Assembly: GCF_015206815.1 (NCBI RefSeq)
Contig: NZ_JADEXZ010000026.1
Location: forward strand, 1 to 64,000
Reading direction: 5' to 3'
DNA: 64,000 bases
Origin: Fortiea sp. LEGE XX443
GTDB lineage: Bacteria > Cyanobacteriota > Cyanobacteriia > Cyanobacteriales > Nostocaceae
The notes beneath the pieces were generated by a model. The model did not search any database. It was not told the origin of the DNA and was given only the letters and a program-made list of their open reading frames with translations. Positions 36,395 to 44,725 of the stretch are shown in pieces. The position numbers and the translations under genes were made by a program. Positions within the stretch are counted from its first letter, which is position 1. Each line of letters begins with the position of its first letter.

Positions 36395-36459
36395 ACAAAT
36401 TTTTGACTGTAACCTGTCTCCTATTTCCACCCATGAATTTAATTGTGTCCGACTACTTA
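36395..36459 (-). repeat. About 65-bp dispersed repeat, copy A
   Basis: On the minus strand this reads AAGTAGTCGGACACAATTAA, then TTCATGGGTGGAAATAGGAG and ACAGGTTACAGTCAAAAATT. It matches 60780-60844 on the plus strand with only a few differences. It begins directly after the SLC13 stop codon. Confidence 0.85.
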
Positions 36460-38298
36460 CAAGCCATAGATCCGGATAATCAAAGGGGGTGTGATGATCG
36501 CCATCAAAATGTTGAGGGGTAGACCAATCCGCACAAAATCCATAAATTTATAGCCACCAGGCCCGTAAACCATAGTGTTGGTTTGGTAGCCAATGGGGGT
36601 CATGAAGCTATTAGAGGCCGCAAAGGTCACAGCAAAGATAAAGGCCAGGGGATTCAAGCCCAGTTGTTCAGCCACCTGTGCCGCAATGGGAATCAGCAAC
36701 ACCACCGACGCATTGTTAGAGAGAATTTCGGTAATGATGGAAGTGACGACAAAGAAAATCGTGAGTACCAAATAACCAGGAAGCCCCTCACCAACAGAAA
36801 CCAAACCGCCAGATAACCATTGGGTTGCACCTGATTTCTCCATTGCAATACCCAGGGGAATTAACCCAGCAAGTAGAAAGATAATGTCCCAACGCACTGC
36901 ACTGTATAGTTCACCGGGTTTAAGACAACCCGTAATTACCATCAAGATGGCTCCAACCAGAGAACTGACTAAAATCGGCACTAGGTTGAGAGCTGCCAAA
37001 CCCACAACCCCCAAACCAATAGCGATCGCTATCCCAGCTTTATCGCGGCGATAATTGTTAATTTCTTGTTGATTGATGATTAGTAAATCTGGATGAGCTT
37101 GTAGCCCTGCCAAACTCGGTTTAGGGCCTTGAAGCAACAGCACATCTCCAAAGCGCAAGGGAATATTACTGATCCGCTCACGAACCAGTTTCTCTCCCTG
37201 ACGAATTGCCAGGACAATGGCGTTGTAACGCTGTCGAAACTGAATGTCTTTTAAAGTAGAACCAATCAGTTCTGAGTTGGCTAGAACTAAGGCTTCCGCT
37301 AGTCCCTCTCCCTGAGAGCCAAGATTTATCTGGCCAAATTGGATTTCAGGGTGAATCTCAATCCCCTTTTCTGCTTTGACTTCTAATAAATCTTTGCGAC
37401 TTGCTCGCACCAGTAAAATATCTCTAGGCTGTAACACCTTGTGATCGAGGGGATGAGAGAAGTGAACCCCATTCCGAATCAGTTCCAGTACATCTACATC
37501 GAAGCGCTGGTAGGGACATTTGGCACTGCGTTTTAAACAACTGTCAGAAAGCAATTGCCCTACCAAGCCACTAGTAGGGGTAATCACAATCTCACTAATG
37601 TAGGTTTTCAGTCCGTAGTCATCCTGCACCAAATCGCGGCTAGGCTTGATTCGGCTGGGCAATAGGGAGGGAGCTGCAACCGCCAGGTAAACTAAACCAA
37701 CGACGAAGGTAATCAGCCCAATTTGAGTAAACTGAAACAGGCCAAACTCTCCATAGCCCAAGCGTTTTGATATGCCACTGGCGAGAATGTTGGTGGACGT
37801 GCCAATCACCGTAATCATGCCGCCCAAAATCGTAGCGTAAGACAAGGGGATCAGCAGTTTAGACACTGATATGCCTCGTTGCTTACACCAATCTTCAATT
37901 ACGGGAATAAAAACGGCGACAACAGCAGTATTATTAATAAACGCCGTCACCGGGCCGACGATCACCCCTAAAGCCAAAATTTGACGGCTGGGATGCTTAC
38001 CACCCCATCTGATAAAAAATTGATTGACAGATTGAATCGCACCAGTGCGGGCAATTCCTGCACTGAGAATGAACATTGCCATCACAGTAATGGTGGCAGA
38101 GTTTCCGAAGCCGGAAATACCTTCTTCTGGGGTGACTAACCCTAGCAACATCAACGTAGCAGATGCCGCGATCGCAACAACATCTAAGGGTAGCCATTCA
38201 CCCACACAAAAAATCAAAACTGTAGCTGTAATGCCTAGAGTCAAGATTATTTGCACGAGTTGGCTAGATCCATTTAGAAATAATGAATCAAACAGCAC
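36457..38298 (-). CDS. SLC13-type anion permease with RCK_C domains (sulfate transporter-like)
   Basis: The 613-residue protein has an N-terminal set of membrane helices (about 15-205) with LVTPEEGISGFGNSATITVMA and NNTAVVAVFIPVI. Two cytoplasmic TrkA-C/RCK_C domains (about 215-400) follow with GQLLSDSCL, DILLVRASRKDL and GSTLKDIQFRQRYNAIVLAI. A second membrane half (about 420-610) has TEILSNNASVVLLIPIA and NSFMTPIGYQTNTMVYGPGGY. This architecture is that of the SAC1/SLT-type Na+/sulfate permeases of algae and cyanobacteria. Location upstream of sat and cysH supports sulfate uptake. The leader region upstream carries a pair of hairpin-forming repeats. Confidence 0.9.
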   Translation of the reverse strand: MLFDSLFLNGSSQLVQIILTLGITATVLIFCVGEWLPLDVVAIAASATLMLLGLVTPEEGISGFGNSATITVMAMFILSAGIARTGAIQSVNQFFIRWGGKHPSRQILALGVIVGPVTAFINNTAVVAVFIPVIEDWCKQRGISVSKLLIPLSYATILGGMITVIGTSTNILASGISKRLGYGEFGLFQFTQIGLITFVVGLVYLAVAAPSLLPSRIKPSRDLVQDDYGLKTYISEIVITPTSGLVGQLLSDSCLKRSAKCPYQRFDVDVLELIRNGVHFSHPLDHKVLQPRDILLVRASRKDLLEVKAEKGIEIHPEIQFGQINLGSQGEGLAEALVLANSELIGSTLKDIQFRQRYNAIVLAIRQGEKLVRERISNIPLRFGDVLLLQGPKPSLAGLQAHPDLLIINQQEINNYRRDKAGIAIAIGLGVVGLAALNLVPILVSSLVGAILMVITGCLKPGELYSAVRWDIIFLLAGLIPLGIAMEKSGATQWLSGGLVSVGEGLPGYLVLTIFFVVTSIITEILSNNASVVLLIPIAAQVAEQLGLNPLAFIFAVTFAASNSFMTPIGYQTNTMVYGPGGYKFMDFVRIGLPLNILMAIITPPLIIRIYGL

Positions 38299-39292
38299 AG
38301 TTCAACCTCCAAAACGTAATACCAGTTGATCGGCGCTGCAATGACGCTTGAGGTACTGTCAGTCAATAACTTTAAACCCTGGAATTAGCTGCTTCGCCAG
38401 ACAGAATCTTGCAGCTAATAAACTGCGGTGAGGGCATCTGCATCAATCTAGATTGCTAGACAGTTGAGACAACCTAAAACATCTGGCTGAAAAACAAACT
38501 TACTCACATTCGTTAACCTGCCCAACGGCTTGAACGAATGTCACAGCGTCTGAAGCTTAGATGCTTGTTAACCTGCCCAACAGCTTAAACAAACGTTATT
38601 TTACTTAAACCTATTAAACAGGTTCGCATCTAAATCTGAGAGAAACCTTAAAAAAATCTAAGTAATAATTAAGGAGAAATCCTGATTAACTTTTCTTTAA
38701 CCCTGACAATATTTGCTTTGTGTCTAATTTAGAGCTTATTCTTTTCGCTATCTAGTCTATATAATTATGAACTTTTTTTGACTAAATTTGAAACTTATTT
38801 AATGTCTTTTGCAAGATGTCTACTTTATCATAGACAATCTATGGAAGTTGATGACAAAAATCAAACAATAGCTTGACAAAATTTTAAATACACGATATTT
38901 ACTTAATTAAGCTAAAAATATAAAAACTGCACCTAACGCGTAATTAAATAAACAAGCAAAACCCCATCGCAGCTATTTTTCGCCTACTGCGACGGAGAGA
39001 AAAGAAATTGAAACACCAAGGTAAAGCACAGGCGAAAAGTTTGTGCTTCAAAGATAACAATGAAGCAAAAAATTAGGAAATAACCTACTATTTTTGCCGA
39101 ACTTCTCCCTTGGTGCTTCCTACTGTGCTAGATATGCTCAATATATAGTGTTTAATTCCTGGGAACAGTATTCTATCGATCAATTTTCAGGTATCGCAAC
39201 TAACGACAATCAGCAAAGCTCAGGTAATCGGGGATCGCTGGCTAAATCAACTGCTAAATCAAACGAAAAAAAATTCCAACTACACACAAAAT
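38299..39292. other. Long non-coding region upstream of the sulfate permease
   Basis: No gene is convincing in almost 1 kb; a 73-residue TTG-start frame at 39094 was rejected. At 38512-38534 and 38567-38589 the phrase GTTAACCTGCCCAAC.GCTT.AAC occurs twice. The first copy is framed by CATTCGTT (38507-38514) and AACGAATG (38533-38540), so it can fold into a hairpin; the second can pair less well. The remainder is AT-rich. Since the permease is transcribed away from here, these could be leader or operator elements. Confidence 0.5.
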
Positions 39293-39712
39293 TTGTGGGT
39301 AGGAATTGGCTTTAAACGAGGTAGTTCGCAGCAGTTGATGACAATAGCTATTCAGGAAATATTTAAAAAAAATTTACTCGAAGAAAGCGCGATCGCAGGT
39401 CTTGCTACCATTAACACTAAAGCTTCGGATACTGCTTTAGTAGAACTTTGTTACCTCCGCAACTGGCGTTTAAAAACATTTTCAGCAGAACATCTCTCTA
39501 CCGTCGCAGTCCCCAACCCGGAGGAAATCATCACCAAAGCAACAGGAACACCTAGTGTTGCAGAGGCGGCGGCTATTTTGGCCGCTGTTAAAAATCAAGG
39601 ACTGGATACTAAGTTATTAGTTGCTAAACAGATTTTCCGCTTATCGGGACAACCAGGAACGGTAACAATAGCTGTAGCTGAAGAAATTTTTCCGACTAAT
39701 CAACAACTCTGA
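39293..39712 (+). CDS. CbiG C-terminal domain protein (cobalamin biosynthesis)
   Basis: The 139-residue product matches the CbiG_C family (PF01890). The N-terminal LWVGIGFKRGSS pattern precedes FKKNLLEESAIAGLATINTKASDTALVELC, and the C-terminal GTPSVAEAAAILAA with RLSGQPGTVTIAVAE follows. CbiG opens the delta-lactone ring of cobalt-factor V in the anaerobic cobalamin route; here only the C-terminal domain is present and the hydrolase N-domain is absent. The start must be TTG 39293 or GTG 39295, because the first in-frame ATG (39338) would remove the conserved VGIGxxRG motif. It is not next to other cobalamin genes. The 3' end overlaps the holin-like gene by 17 bp (convergent). Confidence 0.82.
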   Translation: MWVGIGFKRGSSQQLMTIAIQEIFKKNLLEESAIAGLATINTKASDTALVELCYLRNWRLKTFSAEHLSTVAVPNPEEIITKATGTPSVAEAAAILAAVKNQGLDTKLLVAKQIFRLSGQPGTVTIAVAEEIFPTNQQL

Positions 39713-40049
39713 GAAAATAATTAATCACACTTGACACAATTGATAAGACAATTGATCCCAATAAAGCGGGTAAAAATCCTCTAATCTCAAAACCAGTACC
39801 CGGAGTGATAGCACTGGCTAACCAAAGAGATAAAGCATTAATCACGAATGTAAATAAACCAAAAGTAAGTAAGGTAATCGGAAATGCTAAAAGCCGCAAA
39901 ATTGGTCTGACAAAAGCATTGACTAACCCGATAACTACCACGGCCACTAAAGCCGCAACAAAGTTATTGACAATGAAACCATCAACAATTCTAGAGGTAA
40001 CGAGTAAAGCTACCGCAGTAGCCAACCAAGTTAATAAAAAGTGTGTCAT
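39696..40049 (-). CDS. Phage holin superfamily IV-like membrane protein
   Basis: The frame opens at 40076 but the ATG at 40049 starts the usual family sequence MTHFLLTWLATAVALLVTSR, giving 117 residues. Four hydrophobic segments are visible (about 4-22, 29-50, 56-80, 95-114). VNAFVRPILRLLAFPITLLTFGLFTFVINALSLWL in the middle is characteristic of the 4-TM holin family (PF04020). Bacterial chromosomal members are common and need not be phage-derived; their role is unknown. It converges on the CbiG_C gene with a 17-bp overlap. Confidence 0.88.
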   Translation of the reverse strand: MTHFLLTWLATAVALLVTSRIVDGFIVNNFVAALVAVVVIGLVNAFVRPILRLLAFPITLLTFGLFTFVINALSLWLASAITPGTGFEIRGFLPALLGSIVLSIVSSVINYFLRVVD

Positions 40050-40137
40050 ATGCAACAGGGAGTAATTCAATAACATGAATCGAGTAGAGACGCGATCTAC
40101 ACGCCTCTACTAAGATTAGGTATAACTTCGTATTAGC

Positions 40138-41064
40138 CTATCGTTGCCCAGGCGATCGCCGCAAGAGAATTTCCCAGGTAGCGCCACCAGCTACACCATC
40201 CTCTTCTAAACCATAGCGCCTTTGCAATGCTTTAACTGCTGCTTCGGTAGTTGGGCCAAAATCACCATCTGCACTACTTTTCAAAAAACCGAACTTTTGG
40301 AGTTGTTTTTGCAATGTGACTACATCCGTACCACTCATCCCTGGGCGCAAAATTGGATATCCTTCAGAGGTGTACTGAATACCAGGAACTTGACGAAAAC
40401 TGATAGTTGACGGCGAACGTACAGGGGTTTTTGGTCGAGTTGTGGGAGTTTTGCGGTTAACCGGTCTTGGTTTTGGTGCAAGAGTTGCAGTTTGAGTTGT
40501 TGGGGTTCTGCTGTTAGTTGGTTTTGAATTAGTTGCGAGAGTTGGTACTTGGGTTGTCCCAATTCTGGGATTAGCCGGTCTTGGTTCCGGTTTACCCACA
40601 ACTGTACTGGCTGTATTTAGCGCCGTTGGAGCCAAAGATGCAGCCGTATTTGGTGTAGATGCTGATTCTTTGGGGAACAGTTTTTGCCAAGTAGCTGCAT
40701 CAACCACCCCGTCAGGATTTAAGCCAACTGCTTGCTTAAAGCGAGAAACAGCATTAGCTGTATTCTCGTTATAAACTCCATCAACTGCTCCTGTGTAAAA
40801 GCCCAAAAGCTTGAGTGATGCTTGCAACTCTGATACACGTTCCCCTTGAGAGCCAACTTTCAAAGTCGGACGATTGATTGTAGCACTTGGCACTGCTTGA
40901 GCAATTTTTGGCGTTGCTGCAATTGAGACAACAGCTGAGGAACCAATGAGCAAAGGTGTGGAAGATAACAGCAGTAACCAATACAACTTATTAGCGTTCA
41001 AAAAGCGAAACTCTGGCGGTGAATCTAAGTACTTCAAGATACATGCTGTTAGGCCGCTTATCAT
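40138..41064 (-). CDS. Secreted protein with two peptidoglycan-binding domains
   Basis: The 308-residue product has a hydrophobic N-terminal segment (about 28-50: LYWLLLLSSTPLLIGSSAVVS) followed by a PG_binding_1 domain (about 64-128, LKVGSQGERVSELQASLKLLG). A Pro/Thr-rich linker (about 140-228) has repeats of the type PRPxNxRTPTTQ. A second PG_binding_1 domain (about 237-302, LRPGMSGTDVVTLQKQLQKFG) completes the protein. No hydrolase domain is present, so it probably anchors or scaffolds in the cell wall. The linker probably spans the peptidoglycan mesh. Confidence 0.92.
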   Translation of the reverse strand: MISGLTACILKYLDSPPEFRFLNANKLYWLLLLSSTPLLIGSSAVVSIAATPKIAQAVPSATINRPTLKVGSQGERVSELQASLKLLGFYTGAVDGVYNENTANAVSRFKQAVGLNPDGVVDAATWQKLFPKESASTPNTAASLAPTALNTASTVVGKPEPRPANPRIGTTQVPTLATNSKPTNSRTPTTQTATLAPKPRPVNRKTPTTRPKTPVRSPSTISFRQVPGIQYTSEGYPILRPGMSGTDVVTLQKQLQKFGFLKSSADGDFGPTTEAAVKALQRRYGLEEDGVAGGATWEILLRRSPGQR

Positions 41065-41171
41065 GGAATTTACTCCCAGAATCTTCTGTTGCTAATATTA
41101 CAGCCGCTTGAGTCGAGAAAAAAGCTAGTACAGCATAATGTCAATAAAGCTACCAATGCAGCGCCGCAAAA

Positions 41172-42539
41172 TTAATCATCAGGAAGTACTGCTATTTCAT
41201 GTAACACATGCAACAACTGATGAATTTCTTCGACGGTGTTGTAGTGTGCTAATCCAATTCGCAGTAAGCCGCCATTCGCTTCTAGACCTAACCTCTCGAT
41301 TAAACCGATCGCATAAAAATGACCATGCCAGGTAAAAATACCACGATCTCCTAATTTTTTCGCAATACTTTCAGGCGTTTTTCCAGCCACCCTAACGCCT
41401 ATTGTCGGTGTTCGCCAAGCAAAGCGAGTCGGCTCGGTGATGCCATAACATTTCAATCCAGGAATTACCAACAATCCAGAGATTAACTTATGGCTAAGTT
41501 CTCTTTCGTATTGCTGGATGGCGGACATGGCTGCAACTAAAGCCGCACGACGGCTGTGATAGGCAGAGGTGATGCTTGGTTGCTCTGATGATTTGAGAAA
41601 GCGGGGACAACTGAATGTTTGTAACCCTTCTTTGTCTGCTTCGATTAAGGCTGCAACTAGTTCGTTGTCAATTGAGGGTGAAATATGACAACCTAGTTTG
41701 GTTAAATAGTTAATTGCCGCTACTAACCCGGCTAAACCCTCATGATTGAGCGTACCTGTTTCCCAACGTGACGGAACATCATCTGGTGCAGGTCTTACCT
41801 TATAGGGTGTTAAACGTTCTAGATGCTCTCTTTTACCATACAAAATGCCAACGTGGGGGGCAAAGAATTTGTAAGCAGAACAAGCCAGAAAGTCACAATC
41901 CAAACCGTGGACATTGATAGGTGCGTGGGGTGTATAGTGGACTGCATCGACAAATACCCAAGCACCAACACTATGAGCCAAACGGGCGATCGCTGCAATA
42001 TCATTAATTGTACCTACAGCATTGGAAGCATAACAGACGGCGACTAACCGCGTTCGTGGGTTAATGAGCCGTTCCAGTTCCCCCATGTCTAAAGTACAAT
42101 CATCAACATTGACATCGACAACGCGGATAGTTGCACCTTGTTCTTCCAGGGCATACCAAGGAGAAACATTTGCATAATGATCTAGTCGCGTCACTATAAT
42201 TTCATCACCTGGTTGCAGTTCTCGACCAATCGCCCGACTCAAAGCAAAGGTGAGGGTGGTCATATTCGCACCAAACACCACCTCATCACTATCACATCCC
42301 AGAAAATCAGCGATCGCAGCACGGGCAGAGGTAATCGTATCATCTGTACGCGCACTTGTGACAAAAGCCCCATGAGCATTGGCATTTGACCTCACCAGAT
42401 AGTCATTCATAGCATCAAGTACAGCCCCCGGTACTTGAGTACCACCAGGGCCATCCAAGAAAATTGCAGGTTGACCGTTGATTTTTTGTGTTAGTGCTGG
42501 AAACTGGCTACGTATCCATTTCAAGTCAAGGGGTTCCAT
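41172..42539 (-). CDS. Cysteine desulfurase-like class V aminotransferase
   Basis: The 455-residue PLP enzyme belongs to the SufS-like TIGR01976 group. It shows FLDGPGGTQVPGAVLDAM, NMTTLTFALSRAIG (PLP phosphate site), DAVHYTPHAPINV with the PLP Asp/His pair, and the Schiff-base Lys in SAYKFFAPHVGILYGK. SRWETGTLNHEGLAG and a C-terminal LRIGLAHYNTVEEI follow. Members of this group often lack desulfurase activity and act on other substrates; the exact reaction is unknown. It is not close to suf genes. The ATG at 42539 gives MEPLDLKWIRSQFPAL. Confidence 0.9.
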   Translation of the reverse strand: MEPLDLKWIRSQFPALTQKINGQPAIFLDGPGGTQVPGAVLDAMNDYLVRSNANAHGAFVTSARTDDTITSARAAIADFLGCDSDEVVFGANMTTLTFALSRAIGRELQPGDEIIVTRLDHYANVSPWYALEEQGATIRVVDVNVDDCTLDMGELERLINPRTRLVAVCYASNAVGTINDIAAIARLAHSVGAWVFVDAVHYTPHAPINVHGLDCDFLACSAYKFFAPHVGILYGKREHLERLTPYKVRPAPDDVPSRWETGTLNHEGLAGLVAAINYLTKLGCHISPSIDNELVAALIEADKEGLQTFSCPRFLKSSEQPSITSAYHSRRAALVAAMSAIQQYERELSHKLISGLLVIPGLKCYGITEPTRFAWRTPTIGVRVAGKTPESIAKKLGDRGIFTWHGHFYAIGLIERLGLEANGGLLRIGLAHYNTVEEIHQLLHVLHEIAVLPDD

Positions 42540-43121
42540 AGCAGACTCCTAGGTTGATATTGTTTTACCTACAGAAGCGTTAAGCCACAGCAAAATATTA
42601 AATTTGGTATTTTAATGAAAGATTCAGGGCAACTAATTATACATAAATCTCAATCAAATTCACCTGCTCTTTTTTTGAATACCCTTTATAATATCTCTGC
42701 TAACTTCGATAAAGCTAAAATATCTCAGCCAGAAAAATATACTTTGCTGTCAGGTTCAAGATAACTATTAATTCAGTGAAAAGTATCTCTAGTTAAATGT
42801 AGTTAATAATATTTAATTCTTAGATATATATAGTGTTAATACTTCCCAGCCAAAGCTTATGCTGTTTAGAATGCAAAGAATATTTGCTTTTAATTTGATT
42901 TAAAAATTGCCTATTAATACGCGATGTGCGACTTATTTTGAAAACCCCTCTCCAAACCTCTCCCCCACAGGGAGAGAGGCTTTGAATTTTGCTCCCCTTC
43001 CCTTGTAGGGAAGGGGTTGGGGGTTAGGTTTGAGAGAAAGTTGCACACCACGTTATTAATGGAATTCGCTATAATTAATGTAGTTCTTGTTGAAAATTTT
43101 TGAAGTAGTCTAATATTTGAT
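42540..43121. other. Intergenic region including a MITE-like element
   Basis: No gene is present. The first 370 bases are AT-rich. Positions 42911-43062 carry the MITE-like element described separately. The remaining 60 bases lead into the DUF3011 gene and probably contain its promoter. Confidence 0.5.
42911..43062. mobile_element. MITE-like 152-bp element with imperfect terminal inverted repeats
   Basis: The ends, CTATTAATACGCGATGTGCG... (42911-42933) and the complement of ...GCACACCACGTTATTAATGG (43039-43062), pair at 19 of 23 positions plus one gap. The interior holds two GC-rich hairpins, one around 42957-42979 (CCTCTCCC/GGGAGAGAGG) and one at 42994-43016 (CCCCTTCCC/GGGAAGGGG). The interior is a common cyanobacterial repeat (CCCCTCTCC...GGGGTTGGGGGTTAGG). 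Confidence 0.6.
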
Positions 43122-43538
43122 ATGGTTATGCGTTTTCCCATAATTGCAGCTACCTTCATGGCTGCCAGCGTCAGCATTGGTACAATTTTGAGCGTTGCTA
43201 CTCCCGCTTCTGCTCAGGAAATACTCACCTGTTCAAGCCAGAATAATCAGAGAAATATTTGTTCAACACCTACTAGAGGTAGGGTCAGGTTTGTTAGGCA
43301 ATTGTCTAACGCTAGTTGTAGAGGAAATTGGGGTTACAGGAGAAATAGTATCTGGGTGAGAAATGGTTGTCGTGCTGAGTTTTCAGTTGGTGATAACAGA
43401 AATGGCAGATATGACGGAAACGATAGATATGGCAGAAATGATAGGTATGACAGAAACGATAGATATGGCAGAAACGATAGGTATGACAGAAACGATAGAT
43501 ATGACAGATATAACAGAAACGACAGGTATTACAGATAG
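43122..43538 (+). CDS. Secreted DUF3011 protein with Asn-Asp-Arg-Tyr repeat tail
   Basis: The 138-residue product has a signal peptide (cleaved near PASAQ at about residue 30). A DUF3011-type domain (about 32-90) has three cysteines in CSSQNNQRNICSTP and NASCRGNW and then WVRNGCRAEF. The C-terminal 47 residues are a six-residue repeat of the type NDRY(G/D)R, encoded by an 18-bp tandem repeat at about 43396-43537. The tail is basic, acidic and aromatic at once and looks disordered. It could bind polysaccharide or form condensates; that is a guess. The repeat tract should be prone to length change by slippage. Confidence 0.85.
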   Translation: MVMRFPIIAATFMAASVSIGTILSVATPASAQEILTCSSQNNQRNICSTPTRGRVRFVRQLSNASCRGNWGYRRNSIWVRNGCRAEFSVGDNRNGRYDGNDRYGRNDRYDRNDRYGRNDRYDRNDRYDRYNRNDRYYR

Positions 43539-43833
43539 GAAACTGGGTAGTTTATTTATGTCGTGGTGTACTAGCCAGTAAGAGCTAAGAAACACCAAAG
43601 TTAAGCTACGTAAAATGCTGTGCTAATTTTTTGCGTATGGTGATCGACCTAGAAAGTCTGTTGATATTACCTAAAGCTTTATTTAGGCGATCGCCACGCA
43701 TTTTTAAAACAATAATCACTCTTATCCGGGTTTTTACTGGTTTTCACCTATAATTAAACCTGATTTACTCAATCGTTAACCTTGAGGCTGGTACATTAAA
43801 TGAGGGAATGTACAGGTATTCAGGTATCTAAGA

Positions 43834-44646
43834 ATGGCGCTTTCAGTGGGGGAGGATCTGAGTGATGACTTATCATTGGAGTTGAATTCAGATAAGTATA
43901 TCAGGTCAGATTCGATGCAATCAAGCCAGGTAAAGCAAAAATTTCAGGCTTTGTGGACTGCCTTAGTTTTACTCAGTGTCTTTTTCTGTGTGGAATTAAG
44001 TGCAGGAATTTGGAGCCACAGTCTGTCCCTACTAGCAGATGCTGAACACATTCTTTCAGATGTAGCAGCTTTGGGTCTAGCACTAGTTGCATCCTGGCTA
44101 TCTCAATCCATATCCAAGCACAATGTATTGGGGCGCTATCGATTAGATGTTTTGGCAGCCTTAATTAACGGTATCAGTCTAGCTTGTATTGCTGGCTGGA
44201 TTGTTAAAGAAGCTTTTGTGAGGTTGCAATCTCCTGATGTAGAGATTCTGGGTTTACCAATGTTGGCGACTGCCTTAATTGGCCTAGGAGTCAACAGCTT
44301 TAATGCTTTTTATCTACATGGGTGTAGTCACCACGATCTGAATATCAGAGGGGCTTTTCTCCATATTGTGGCTGATGTAGCCAGTTCAGTTGGTGCAGTG
44401 TTAGCTGCGATCGCAGTTATTTGGTTAAATTGGACATGGGCTGATGGAGTCATCAGTTTATTAGTAGCAGCGCTGATAGCTGTTTTTGCTGCTTATTTAG
44501 TAATTCAGAGTGTTAAATGCTTGCGTGGTCAAATCACTGATATTACCAATGCTGCTTGTATGTGTAGTTTACCAGCAGAAGTATGTGGCGATCGCAACCA
44601 CGCAGAGAAAATTTTGTTTCCATCCTTAGAGGATCTGATTCGGTGA
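43834..44646 (+). CDS. Cation diffusion facilitator transporter without C-terminal domain
   Basis: The 270-residue protein has six predicted membrane segments between about 35 and 225. The metal-site motifs are DAEHILSD in TM2 (HxxxD) and HIVADVASS in TM5 (HxxxD), with NxxxLxxxH-like GVNSFNAFYLHGCSHHD between. It fits the CDF family (Zn2+/Fe2+/Co2+ efflux). The usual cytoplasmic C-terminal ferredoxin-like domain of about 80 residues is missing. After TM6 a short tail with cysteines follows (CMCSLPAEVCGDRNHAEK). C-terminal-less CDFs exist, so this need not be a truncation. The first 30 residues are variable; the second Met at residue 28 is an alternative start. Confidence 0.86.
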   Translation: MALSVGEDLSDDLSLELNSDKYIRSDSMQSSQVKQKFQALWTALVLLSVFFCVELSAGIWSHSLSLLADAEHILSDVAALGLALVASWLSQSISKHNVLGRYRLDVLAALINGISLACIAGWIVKEAFVRLQSPDVEILGLPMLATALIGLGVNSFNAFYLHGCSHHDLNIRGAFLHIVADVASSVGAVLAAIAVIWLNWTWADGVISLLVAALIAVFAAYLVIQSVKCLRGQITDITNAACMCSLPAEVCGDRNHAEKILFPSLEDLIR

Positions 44647-44725
44647 TTTCCTTTCTAAAATAACTATTTTGGGGTGAGCAATAGATTTCTCAAACGCTCA
44701 CCCTAAAACTTCAAAAACCTATATC

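Noticed and set aside
39094-39315. 73-residue frame before the CbiG_C gene
   Set aside because: It uses a TTG start, has no family features or ribosome binding site, and overlaps the CbiG_C gene in another frame.
42914-43177. 87-residue minus-strand frame
   Set aside because: It translates the MITE-like repeat (NLTPNPFPTREGE...LSLWGRGLERG), a known false-gene pattern in cyanobacteria, and overlaps the DUF3011 gene.
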